DNA of 6,403 nucleotides, from contig USEG01000055.1 in NCBI GenBank assembly GCA_900553555.1, positions 1-6,403 of the forward strand, given 5' to 3'. This stretch comes from an uncultured Clostridia bacterium. GTDB taxonomy: Bacteria; Bacillota; Clostridia; Christensenellales; Pumilibacteraceae. The first letter of the stretch is position 1; each line of letters begins with the position of its first letter. The position numbers and the translations under genes were made by a program. The notes under the pieces are model-generated. The model ran no database searches, was not told where the DNA came from, and worked only from the letters and a program-made list of their open reading frames with translations. Of the stretch, positions 1-4,482 are shown in pieces.

Positions 1-488
1 CGCAGTCTTACTTCGGCTATGACGATGGAGACAAGATTAAACGCTTCGGTGGCGATGCCGGCAATCGAAAAACCCATCGCGTCGTAAATTACCCAGCAAA
101 TGCAGGACGGAACGGTCAAAAGACGCACAGCGGAGGCGTTTTTCATGCCGTATGAAACTGTGGTTATCAGCTTACCTGTTATGGCGAGCAGTCCTATAGC
201 GCCCTCCCACGTCAATACGCCCGACGCCACCACGATGACGGAAAAAAAGATTATGGCGGGCATCGTAGATTTGTTTTTCGACACCAACCGCGCAAACACA
301 ATGTTGCGTATGCTGCCGATGACGTTCATTACAACGCCCGTATAGGCGCCCAGAAAAATAAACTGTACGGCAAAAGCCAGTCCGCTTGCGGTTTTGAAAA
401 TCATTATCACACGGTGCTTGTTGCTCTGGAAAGAAATTATTGCCATTGCCACACCGATAAAGCCGATTATTTGTATAAAAATATCCAT
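1..488 (-). CDS. YgjV-family (Imp/YgjV) inner membrane protein, 3' end outside the window
   Basis: The reverse strand reads open from an ATG at 488 to the window edge, giving 162 residues without a stop. It begins MDIFIQIIGFIGVAMAIISFQS and is almost entirely hydrophobic. Segments near residues 3-20, 30-50, 76-93, 95-113 and 125-160 look membrane-spanning. Short polar turns separate them, such as QSNKHR (21-26) and RLVSKNKS (67-74). The pattern of an early FQS, then NVIGSIRN (55-62) and CWVIYD (131-136), fits the bacterial inner membrane protein family typified by E. coli YgjV. Members are about 170-185 residues, so probably only the last 10-25 residues are missing. AAGGAG lies 7 bases before the ATG, which supports this start. 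The function of the family is not established. The gene is divergent from a DeoR-type regulator and shares a promoter region with it, so it is a likely regulatory target. Family assignment is from recall of the sequence pattern, not a search. Confidence 0.82.
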   Translation of the reverse strand, partial: MDIFIQIIGFIGVAMAIISFQSNKHRVIMIFKTASGLAFAVQFIFLGAYTGVVMNVIGSIRNIVFARLVSKNKSTMPAIIFFSVIVVASGVLTWEGAIGLLAITGKLITTVSYGMKNASAVRLLTVPSCICWVIYDAMGFSIAGIATEAFNLVSIVIAEVRL

Positions 489-506
489 TTTTCTGCTCCT
501 TAGGCG

Positions 507-535
507 TTGACTTTGTTTGTGCAAAGAATTATAAT
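507..535 (+). promoter_or_regulatory. Promoter for the DeoR-family regulator
   Basis: TTGACT (507-512), a 17-base spacer and TATAAT (530-535) form a near-consensus sigma-A promoter. Transcription would begin near 542, leaving a leader of about 100 bases before the preferred start at 644. It overlaps the opposing YgjV promoter almost base for base, so the two probably compete or are repressed together. Confidence 0.55.
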
Positions 536-555
536 ATAAATGAGCAAATATTCAA
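528..555 (-). promoter_or_regulatory. Promoter for the YgjV-family gene
   Basis: On the reverse strand, TTGAAT (555 to 550) is followed after 16 bases by a perfect TATAAT (533 to 528), about 40 bases upstream of the ATG at 488. A TGCTCA half-site (546 to 541) lies inside the spacer, where a bound regulator would block RNA polymerase. The -10 overlaps that of the opposing promoter. Confidence 0.55.
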
Positions 556-619
556 AATAAAATGATGTCAAAATTATATTTTGCTTTTATTTGACTAAAT
601 GAGCAAAATTATATGCTCA
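541..619. promoter_or_regulatory. Putative operator cluster with TGAGCA half-sites
   Basis: TGAGCA occurs at 541-546 and 600-605, with its complement TGCTCA at 614-619. The 600-619 segment is therefore a 20-bp palindrome with 6-bp arms and an 8-base centre. A second palindrome, CAAAAT-tat-ATTTTG, lies at 569-583, and CAAAATTATAT is repeated at 569-579 and 604-614. The 541 half-site falls in the YgjV promoter spacer and at the expected transcription start of the regulator. The simplest reading is that the adjacent DeoR-type protein binds here and controls both genes. That is inference from position and symmetry. Confidence 0.5.
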
Positions 620-643
620 AATCTCCATATTCGGTCACAAAAA

Positions 644-1402
644 ATGAGTATTAAAAATTTAGACAACATGATTTTATCGTATCTTGCCGAAAACAACTCG
701 GCGTCGCCGGACGCGCTTGCGGAGGCTTTTGACGTCAGTCCGTCCACAATTCGGCGGCGGTTTTGCGAACTGCAAGACAAGGGGCTTATACAACGCGCCC
801 GCGGCTGCGCGAAGTTAAAGCAGGACAACAACTTTACGCAGAGTTTCACCTTTCGCAAGCACCAAAACAGTCTCGAAAAAAAGCGCATCGCCTTAGAGGC
901 CATAAAACTTATTAAAAACGGGGATGTGATTTTTCTCGACGGGTCGTCGTCGGCATATTTTATCGCTCAGTACCTCGCCCAATACGACAACATAAAAGTC
1001 TTTACAAACGGCATAGACACGCTCTCTCTTCTTGCCCAGAACAACGTAAAGGCGTATTCGACGGGCGGCATGGTGCACAAAGACGACAAGTCCATTCTTG
1101 TCGGCACCTTTGCCGAACGCCTTATCGACAGCATACACGCCGATATTTGCTTTTTTTCGGCGCACACCGTCGACAAAGACGGCAACGTGTGGGACGTATA
1201 TGAAGACGAAAATTCGGTACTCAACCACATGATCGGCCATTCGGGCAAATCGGTGTTTTTGTGCGACAATTCGAAAATAGGGCACACGGCCGCCTTTTCC
1301 ATCGGAAAGGTCGATGATTTCGACTACATGGTGTGCGACGTAGATGTGACGAATAAAATAAAGACGGGCAGATGCAACGTCATAATCTGTCCCTCCATAT
1401 AG
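644..1402 (+). CDS. DeoR-family transcriptional regulator
   Basis: This is a 252-residue protein with the two-part DeoR design. Residues 6-58 form a winged helix-turn-helix (MILSYLAENNSASPDALAEAF, then VSPSTIRRRF and GLIQRARGCAKL). Residues 76-235 form the isomerase-like effector domain, with the phosphosugar-site pattern FLDGSSSAYFIAQYL (97-111), VFTNGIDTL (119-127), STGGMV (139-144) and FLCDNSKIG (205-213). DeoR regulators usually repress sugar or nucleoside genes and respond to a phosphorylated intermediate; the ligand here is unknown. An upstream in-frame ATG at 599 would add 15 residues not typical of the family and would put the 600-619 palindrome inside the gene. I prefer 644, although neither start has a clear Shine-Dalgarno. 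The recognition helix has TIRRRF where most members have TIRRDL. The gene is divergent from the YgjV-family gene, and no sugar catabolic gene lies directly beside it. Confidence 0.9.
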   Translation: MSIKNLDNMILSYLAENNSASPDALAEAFDVSPSTIRRRFCELQDKGLIQRARGCAKLKQDNNFTQSFTFRKHQNSLEKKRIALEAIKLIKNGDVIFLDGSSSAYFIAQYLAQYDNIKVFTNGIDTLSLLAQNNVKAYSTGGMVHKDDKSILVGTFAERLIDSIHADICFFSAHTVDKDGNVWDVYEDENSVLNHMIGHSGKSVFLCDNSKIGHTAAFSIGKVDDFDYMVCDVDVTNKIKTGRCNVIICPSI

Positions 1403-1462
1403 CGGCTGCAAGGGCGCTTTACCGCTAAAAAAACCGGCGGACTTTTTATTTTCGGCAGCCGC
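1402..1462 (+). repeat. 8-bp inverted repeat after the DeoR gene
   Basis: GCGGCTGC (1402-1409, sharing the last base of the stop codon) pairs exactly with GCAGCCGC (1455-1462) across a 45-base loop. The loop is too long for a normal terminator and no T-run follows. The rest of the 1403-1610 spacer has no credible ORF with a ribosome binding site. Confidence 0.25.
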
Positions 1463-1543
1463 CCGTAAAAACCGCACCGCTCAGCGGACACGATAAACTT
1501 TACTCCGCACCGCTCTTTCGCGCGGCAAAACCGTATAAAAAAA

Positions 1544-1581
1544 CCGTTTGTACAGCGACTTACTGTAAAACGGCTTTTTTT
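1544..1581 (+). terminator. Bidirectional rho-independent terminator between DeoR and TM2 genes
   Basis: CCGTTTGTACAG (1544-1555) pairs with CTGTAAAACGG (1563-1573) as an 11-bp stem with one bulged G, closing a 7-base loop. It is followed by C and seven T (1575-1581) and preceded by seven A (1537-1543). It can therefore end transcripts from the DeoR gene and from the converging TM2 gene. Confidence 0.8.
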
Positions 1582-1610
1582 CTGTTTAATAGATATACCG
1601 CCCGGTAAAA

Positions 1611-1949
1611 TCAAAGCGCGGTTAAGAGATTGACAATGTTTTTCTCCTTGGCTTTACGGTACGAACAAAATATGTCCACTAACGGCCATATTCCGAAAGT
1701 AAGCCATCCCACAAGCAGCTTTGCCACGCCCAGCCCTATATCGCCTATATAAAATCTGTCGACGCCCAGTCCGCCCAGAAAGATGCTCAAAATGAGCGTT
1801 ACGACGGGATTAAACAACTTTACCATCTTAAGATTGTCCACCTGTTCGGGGGACGCCTTCATTAGCGCATTCTTAAACATTACTTTTTTGTTTTCGGGAA
1901 TGTCCTTCTGATAGCCCATCATGATAACTTGCAAATCTTTGTCTTCCAT
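1611..1949 (-). CDS. TM2 domain-containing membrane protein
   Basis: This 112-residue protein has a polar, partly helical N-terminus (1-45, with ENKKVMFKNALMKASPEQVDNL) and then a TM2 domain. Its first helix is NPVVTLILSIFLGGLGVD (47-64), followed by the family signature DRFYIG (64-69), a glycine-rich turn, and a second helix (about 71-95) ending WPLVDIF. A short basic tail follows. This is the usual layout of small bacterial TM2 proteins, integral membrane proteins of unknown molecular role. GAGG about 8 bases before the ATG at 1949 supports the start. A consensus promoter drives it on the reverse strand, with a palindrome over its -10. It is divergent from the small XRE gene at 2066, which is its probable repressor by position. 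Confidence 0.9.
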   Translation of the reverse strand: MEDKDLQVIMMGYQKDIPENKKVMFKNALMKASPEQVDNLKMVKLFNPVVTLILSIFLGGLGVDRFYIGDIGLGVAKLLVGWLTFGIWPLVDIFCSYRKAKEKNIVNLLTAL

Positions 1950-1978
1950 AAAAATACCTCACTGAAAATTATATCATG

Positions 1979-1998
1979 TATACATTATATAATGTATA
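1979..1998. promoter_or_regulatory. Putative operator O1 over the TM2 promoter -10
   Basis: Bases 1979-1998 form a perfect 20-bp palindrome centred on ATTATATAAT, including the core CATTATATAATG (1983-1994). It covers the -10 of the TM2 promoter. The same 12-base core recurs at 2038-2049. By position and symmetry this is the likely site of the divergent XRE regulator. Confidence 0.65.
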
Positions 1999-2012
1999 TG
2001 TCTATTTGTCAA
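1984..2012 (-). promoter_or_regulatory. Consensus promoter for the TM2 gene
   Basis: On the reverse strand, TTGACA (2012 to 2007), exactly 17 bases, then TATAAT (1989 to 1984) matches the sigma-A consensus at all 12 positions. Transcription would start near 1977, about 28 bases before the ATG. So strong a promoter for a small accessory gene suggests it is normally held down by a repressor. Confidence 0.85.
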
Positions 2013-2032
2013 CCGAATTTAGCATATATAAT
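2006..2032 (+). promoter_or_regulatory. Possible promoter for the XRE gene at 2066
   Basis: TTGTCA (2006-2011) and TATAAT (2027-2032) lie in the right place, but the spacer is only 15 bases. A second TATAAT at 2043-2048 has only a poor -35 (TTAGCA, 2019-2024), and its transcript would start in the ribosome binding site. The -35 overlaps that of the opposing TM2 promoter on the other strand. The suboptimal geometry contrasts with the perfect TM2 promoter. Confidence 0.4.
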
Positions 2033-2050
2033 GTACGCATTATATAATGT
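2025..2050. promoter_or_regulatory. Putative operator O2 at the XRE promoter and leader
   Basis: TATATAATG (2025-2033) and CATTATATA (2038-2046) are perfect inverted arms around TACG. The right arm is also part of a second perfect palindrome, CATTATATAATG (2038-2049), identical to the core of O1 and exactly 55 bases from it, about five helical turns. The overlap of two palindromes gives three half-sites just ahead of the XRE gene, consistent with autoregulation. Confidence 0.6.
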
Positions 2051-2065
2051 GGCGGTGATTTTTTT

Positions 2066-2275
2066 ATGAATCTCAGAATCAAGGAAATATTGAAAGAAAA
2101 AGGCAAGAGTAAATACTGGCTGTACATTCAGCTGGGGCTGTCGTATCAGAATTTTAACAAAATAGTCAACAATCAGACCGAAGGAATAAAATTCAAAAAC
2201 CTGAAAGCCATTTGCGATATATTGGAAGTGACGCCCAACGACCTTTTCGAAGAATACTATACGCGCTCCAAATAA
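2066..2275 (+). CDS. Small XRE (Cro/CI-type) HTH regulator beside the TM2 gene
   Basis: This 69-residue protein is essentially a single helix-turn-helix domain. An N-terminal helix (NLRIKEILKEKGKS) is followed by YWLYIQLGLSYQNFNKIV (17-34), where the turn and recognition helix lie. A closing helix FKNLKAICDILEVTPNDLFEE (43-63) carries the family's typical ending. It has no sensor or dimerisation domain. GGTGA about 7 bases before the ATG at 2066 supports the start. It is divergent from the TM2 gene across 116 bases holding repeated palindromes, so it probably represses both itself and that gene. Its ending resembles that of the second XRE at 2365-2574 (both have TPNDLF), though the rest differs. 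Confidence 0.88.
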   Translation: MNLRIKEILKEKGKSKYWLYIQLGLSYQNFNKIVNNQTEGIKFKNLKAICDILEVTPNDLFEEYYTRSK

Positions 2276-2283
2276 AATAAAAA

Positions 2284-2303
2284 GACCGACTTTAATATCG
2301 GTC
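2284..2303 (+). terminator. Weak terminator-like hairpin after the XRE gene
   Basis: GACCGA (2284-2289) pairs with TCGGTC (2298-2303) around an 8-base loop, nine bases after the stop codon. An A-rich tract precedes it but no T-run follows on the plus strand (CTTGGTGTTTAG), so termination would be inefficient. Its stem matches the strong terminator at 3546-3565. Confidence 0.45.
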
Positions 2304-2316
2304 CTTGGTGTTTAGT

Positions 2317-2351
2317 AAAAAACGCGCTTCCTGCCGCCCGCAAAGGCGGAC
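2317..2351 (-). terminator. Possible terminator for the XRE gene at 2365
   Basis: On the reverse strand GTCCGC (2351 to 2346) pairs with GCGGGC (2341 to 2336) around a 4-base loop, with one G-T pair. A run of six T follows, but only after 13 intervening bases, so this is a weak call. Confidence 0.3.
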
Positions 2352-2364
2352 TTTTGCCGCGTCT

Positions 2365-2574
2365 TCATCGCATATCAAACAAGTCGTTGGGCGTAATGTC
2401 AAAGCGACGGCAAAGATATATAATTTTTTCGTAATCCAGCTCCACTTTTCCCGTTTCGTAATCGCTGTAATCGGACTGATACTTATGGAGTTCCGCCGCA
2501 ATTTGTTTTTGAGTTACTCCTTTCGCCCTCCTTGCCGCTTTGAGGTTTTCTCCCACAGTTTTTGCAATGTTCAT
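2365..2574 (-). CDS. Small XRE (Cro/CI-type) HTH regulator beside a four-helix membrane protein
   Basis: This 69-residue HTH-only protein has the layout VGENLKAARRAKGVTQKQIAAEL (7-29), a recognition region around KYQSDYSDYETGKVELD (31-47) and the closing helix YEKIIYLCRRFDITPNDLF (48-66). The TQKQIA motif and the DYETGK/LDYEKI spacing are classic for the XRE family. A strong GGAGGT about 7 bases before the ATG at 2574 fixes the start. It is divergent from the membrane protein gene at 2688, with 113 bases between the start codons. A palindrome in the promoter of that gene is its likely binding site. I found no convincing promoter for the XRE gene itself: a TATAAA at 2598 to 2593 has only a poor -35. 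Confidence 0.9.
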   Translation of the reverse strand: MNIAKTVGENLKAARRAKGVTQKQIAAELHKYQSDYSDYETGKVELDYEKIIYLCRRFDITPNDLFDMR

Positions 2575-2625
2575 ACTGCCTACCTCCGTATTTTTATAAA
2601 TATAGAAAAAAATTCAATAAATTAC

Positions 2626-2654
2626 TTGACTTATAGGAAATTATCCTATATAAT
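2626..2654 (+). promoter_or_regulatory. Promoter of the four-helix membrane protein gene
   Basis: TTGACT (2626-2631), 17 bases, TATAAT (2649-2654): 11 of 12 consensus positions with ideal spacing. Transcription should start near 2661, about 27 bases before the ATG, leaving just enough leader for the GGAG at 2674-2677. Confidence 0.8.
2632..2650. promoter_or_regulatory. Putative operator inside the 2626-2654 promoter
   Basis: TATAGGA (2632-2638) and TCCTATA (2644-2650) are perfect inverted arms around AATTA. The 19-bp element fills the space between -35 and -10, the classic place for a repressor to exclude RNA polymerase. The divergent XRE protein is the obvious candidate to bind it. Confidence 0.65.
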
Positions 2655-2687
2655 TTTTTTATAAAAATATAAAGGAGAACACCCCCG

Positions 2688-3401
2688 ATGGAACAACAAA
2701 AACAATACATGAAATATTGTCAGCCCCTTAAAACCTACAATATTTTGCACCTTATCGCCTGTCTGCTTATGCTGGTGACCGCGCTCTTGCTGTTTTTTAC
2801 GCCCATGTTCCGCATCGACCTCAATCAGGTGCCGGAAGAAGTACTGGTAAAAGACACAACGCTGCCAAAACTGCTCGACTTTGAAATTCTTGTCAACCCC
2901 ATTATAGATTTTTCCCTTTTTGACGAATTTCGCGCCGCGATTTCGGCAAGATACGTAGTCTCCGTCCCCATAGGAGCTGTCATTATTATCGTTTTAGGCG
3001 TTATATGTAATATCATAGCCATAGCAAAGGACATTATGCATCTGTATTCGCCCGAAGATTATGCTCTTATTACCTATGACCAGATGCGCGATCCCGTAGG
3101 CATAAAGAAATTGCAAACCAGCAATTATGCCGCAACTGCCTATTACTGGTTTATTTTCGGTGTATTCGGGATAGTCTTTACAGTTCTTATCGGTTATTAC
3201 CGCAATGGCATTTTGGGCAGCTATTTCGCTATTATCAACGGCGTTACGCCAATGGTTATCTTCGGCGCGCTCTTCCTGATCGCCACGATAGTTATGCTTG
3301 CGTTTTCGTCGGCAGCCATGAGAAAAATAAAGCTTGCCGTTATGCGCGAAAATTACGACAAGCCGCAAAAAGAAACGGAAAACAGCGAAACAATACAATA
3401 A
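2688..3401 (+). CDS. Four-helix membrane protein of unknown function
   Basis: I do not recognise a named family for this 237-residue protein. Four hydrophobic helices can be seen at about 18-41 (ILHLIACLLMLVTALLLFF), 90-113 (VVSVPIGAVIIIVLGVICN), 150-171 (WFIFGVFGIVFTVLIGYY) and 185-207 (PMVIFGALFLIATIVMLAF). A loop of nearly 50 residues, rich in acidic and hydrophobic residues and without cysteine, lies between helices 1 and 2. The C-terminal tail is polar (MRKIKLAVMRENYDKPQKETENSETIQ). By charge, both termini and the 114-149 loop are probably cytoplasmic, placing the 42-89 loop outside. There is no signal peptidase site or catalytic motif. GGAG ten bases before the ATG supports the start. 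It has its own operator-bearing promoter and terminator, so it is monocistronic. The divergent XRE gene probably controls it. Confidence 0.85.
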   Translation: MEQQKQYMKYCQPLKTYNILHLIACLLMLVTALLLFFTPMFRIDLNQVPEEVLVKDTTLPKLLDFEILVNPIIDFSLFDEFRAAISARYVVSVPIGAVIIIVLGVICNIIAIAKDIMHLYSPEDYALITYDQMRDPVGIKKLQTSNYAATAYYWFIFGVFGIVFTVLIGYYRNGILGSYFAIINGVTPMVIFGALFLIATIVMLAFSSAAMRKIKLAVMRENYDKPQKETENSETIQ

Positions 3402-3420
3402 TCTCCCGCCCGCATTTTTG

Positions 3421-3447
3421 CCGCTCCTTTCTGGGAGCGGTTTTTTT
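3421..3447 (+). terminator. Rho-independent terminator of the membrane protein gene
   Basis: CCGCTCC (3421-3427) pairs perfectly with GGAGCGG (3434-3440) around a 6-base loop and is followed by seven T (3441-3447). It begins 20 bases after the stop codon at 3401. Confidence 0.92.
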
Positions 3448-3449
3448 AT

Positions 3450-3492
3450 CCGCAAAACCAAACTTCCGCGGTAGCCGCTCTGTTTTTTGCGG
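3450..3492. repeat. Nested inverted repeat in the 3402-3675 spacer
   Basis: CCGCAAAA (3450-3457) and TTTTGCGG (3485-3492) are perfect 8-bp arms. Within them lies a small hairpin, GCGG-TAG-CCGC (3468-3478). It sits between two terminators, so it is unlikely to be in an abundant plus-strand transcript. No role can be assigned, and no ORF with a ribosome binding site was seen in this spacer. Confidence 0.3.
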
Positions 3493-3537
3493 TAATGCCG
3501 CATGCCTTCAGCTCCAAAGCGCTTTTACTAACGGAAT

Positions 3538-3572
3538 AAAAAAAAGACCGATAAAAAAATCGGTCTTTTTTT
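3538..3572 (-). terminator. Strong bidirectional terminator at the end of the GH43-PH-XRE operon
   Basis: GACCGAT (3546-3552) and ATCGGTC (3559-3565) pair perfectly around six A. Eight A precede and seven T follow, extending the stem to about 14 bp. It is nearly symmetric, so it terminates in both directions. On the reverse strand it closes the operon whose last gene stops at 3676. On the plus strand it backs up the terminator at 3421. Confidence 0.88.
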
Positions 3573-3675
3573 ATGCGAAATAAAGCAGTCATACGGCCTT
3601 TCCGCATAACAAAATTCTTATAAAAATAACAGCTTTTTACGGCAAAACAGCCGCATTACACAATATATCGGTCAA

Positions 3676-3882
3676 TTAAAAGTCGCTTATCCCCAACAGG
3701 TAATCGGCGGAAACGGAGAAATATTTGCAAAGGGCAATTATATTTTCAATGTCCGGCTGCGTCTGACCGTTTTCCCAATGACAGTATGTCACCTGCGTAA
3801 TCCCCAGCTCATCGGCAACGTCACGCTGCGTAACTTTCATTACTTTTCTTAATTCCTTGAGTCTTTCCTGTATCTTGTTCAT
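3676..3882 (-). CDS. Small XRE (Cro/CI-type) HTH regulator, last gene of the GH43-PH operon
   Basis: This 68-residue protein is a compact HTH domain: MNKIQERLKELRKVMKVTQR, then QRDVADELGITQVTYCHWENGQTQPD (19-44), then the closing helix IENIIALCKYFSVSADYLLG (45-64) and SDF. The TQ..VA..LGIT...WENG..QPD string and the SADYLLG ending are textbook XRE. An upstream in-frame ATG at 3912 would add ten residues (MRTLPPKDII). I prefer 3882 because AAGGAT lies about 7 bases before it and nothing comparable precedes 3912. It starts 42 bases after the PH-domain gene, with no evident promoter in the gap, so it is probably cotranscribed. By analogy with its neighbours it may regulate its own operon. Its sequence is less like the other two XRE proteins than they are like each other at the C-terminus. 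Confidence 0.88.
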   Translation of the reverse strand: MNKIQERLKELRKVMKVTQRDVADELGITQVTYCHWENGQTQPDIENIIALCKYFSVSADYLLGISDF

Positions 3883-3896
3883 AATAATATCCTTTG

Positions 3897-3910
3897 GCGG
3901 AAGTGTCCGC
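3897..3910 (-). other. Small hairpin in the leader of the terminal XRE gene
   Basis: GCGGA (3897-3901) and TCCGC (3906-3910) pair around four bases. The stem lies directly upstream of the Shine-Dalgarno of the 3882 start, in the 42-base gap after the PH-domain gene. It has no T-run, so it is not a terminator. It could shape translation or mark an RNA processing site. It may also be chance. Confidence 0.3.
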
Positions 3911-3924
3911 ACTAATAATCTAAT

Positions 3925-4482
3925 CTATTCCGCAACACTACTGAAAGATGCCTTGGCCTGATCTATCGCGTATTTGATTTTGCGGTATGTATCATAGGGC
4001 GCCTTTATGTGCATAAACGCATATATACCGGTGTTGGGAACGGTGGGCCGTGAGATTGTGCCGAATCGCAATGTCCCCGTGTCCGCCCTTAAAAGCTTGT
4101 CGATAAACGTAATGCTTACGTCTATCGCGCCTATCGAGCTTAGATCAAGACAACGATAATATACCCCGAATACGCCGCACCTTATAATAATGCGCTTGTT
4201 GGTGTAACAATAACAGGTTTTTTTGTACCATATCACATCCAAAACGCAGTTTATTATAAGCCCTAATGCAAACACCGCCAGCGGAATAAACCTGTAAATC
4301 GGCGCATGGGAACCGACGGCTCCTATAGGCAGAATGATGGCCAGCGTGGCAAACCCCATGACTATAAGTCCTATTACGCAGTACATGAGTATCGCGGCAA
4401 GAAAAAACTTGCGTTTTACCGGCTTAAAGTACGCCGCAACCTTTTCGCCTTCGTCGAGTATATCGGAAAAATAATCTCGCAT
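3925..4482 (-). CDS. Bacterial PH domain (bPH2, YdbS/YdbT-like) membrane protein
   Basis: This 185-residue protein has a short cytoplasmic N-terminus (DILDEGEKVAAYFKPVKRK). Two membrane helices follow at about 26-55 and 63-86, and then a C-terminal domain with the bacterial PH pattern. That domain has CYCYTNKRIIIRCGVFGVYYRCLDLSSIGAIDVSITFIDKLL split over 90-131, then TGTLRFGT (135-142) and a closing amphipathic helix (about 159-176). The TNKRIIIR and GTLRFGT strands are the hallmarks. These proteins are membrane-anchored with the PH fold in the cytoplasm; their molecular role is poorly known. The start overlaps the stop of the glycosidase gene by one base (TAATG), and GAGG/AAGG lie just upstream, so translation is likely coupled. 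A functional link between a PH-domain membrane protein and a sugar hydrolase is not obvious and is only suggested by the operon. Confidence 0.87.
   Translation of the reverse strand: MRDYFSDILDEGEKVAAYFKPVKRKFFLAAILMYCVIGLIVMGFATLAIILPIGAVGSHAPIYRFIPLAVFALGLIINCVLDVIWYKKTCYCYTNKRIIIRCGVFGVYYRCLDLSSIGAIDVSITFIDKLLRADTGTLRFGTISRPTVPNTGIYAFMHIKAPYDTYRKIKYAIDQAKASFSSVAE

Noticed and set aside
100..345. 81-codon plus-strand frame
   Set aside because: It is antisense to the YgjV-family protein, which is hydrophobic and motif-bearing on the reverse strand with AAGGAG before its ATG.
893..1477. Long reverse-strand reading frame opposite the DeoR gene
   Set aside because: It lies antisense to a protein with clear DeoR domains, has low-complexity basic composition and no ribosome binding site.
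1979..2050. Transposon end or attachment site suggested by repeated palindromes
   Set aside because: The repeats coincide with promoter elements between divergent genes and no transposase or target duplication flanks them; operators explain them better.
2305..2664. 119-codon plus-strand frame over the second XRE gene
   Set aside because: It overlaps a clear XRE gene on the other strand and runs through the promoter of the next gene.
3572..3608. TATGCG/CGCATA inverted repeat after the bidirectional terminator
   Set aside because: The 6-bp arms with a bulge and a long loop are within chance expectation, and no gene or function depends on it.
2066..3912. Toxin-antitoxin or prophage repressor locus suggested by the clustered XRE genes
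   Set aside because: No toxin fold, integrase, excisionase or phage structural gene is visible, and the partners are multi-helix membrane proteins larger than type I/II toxins.
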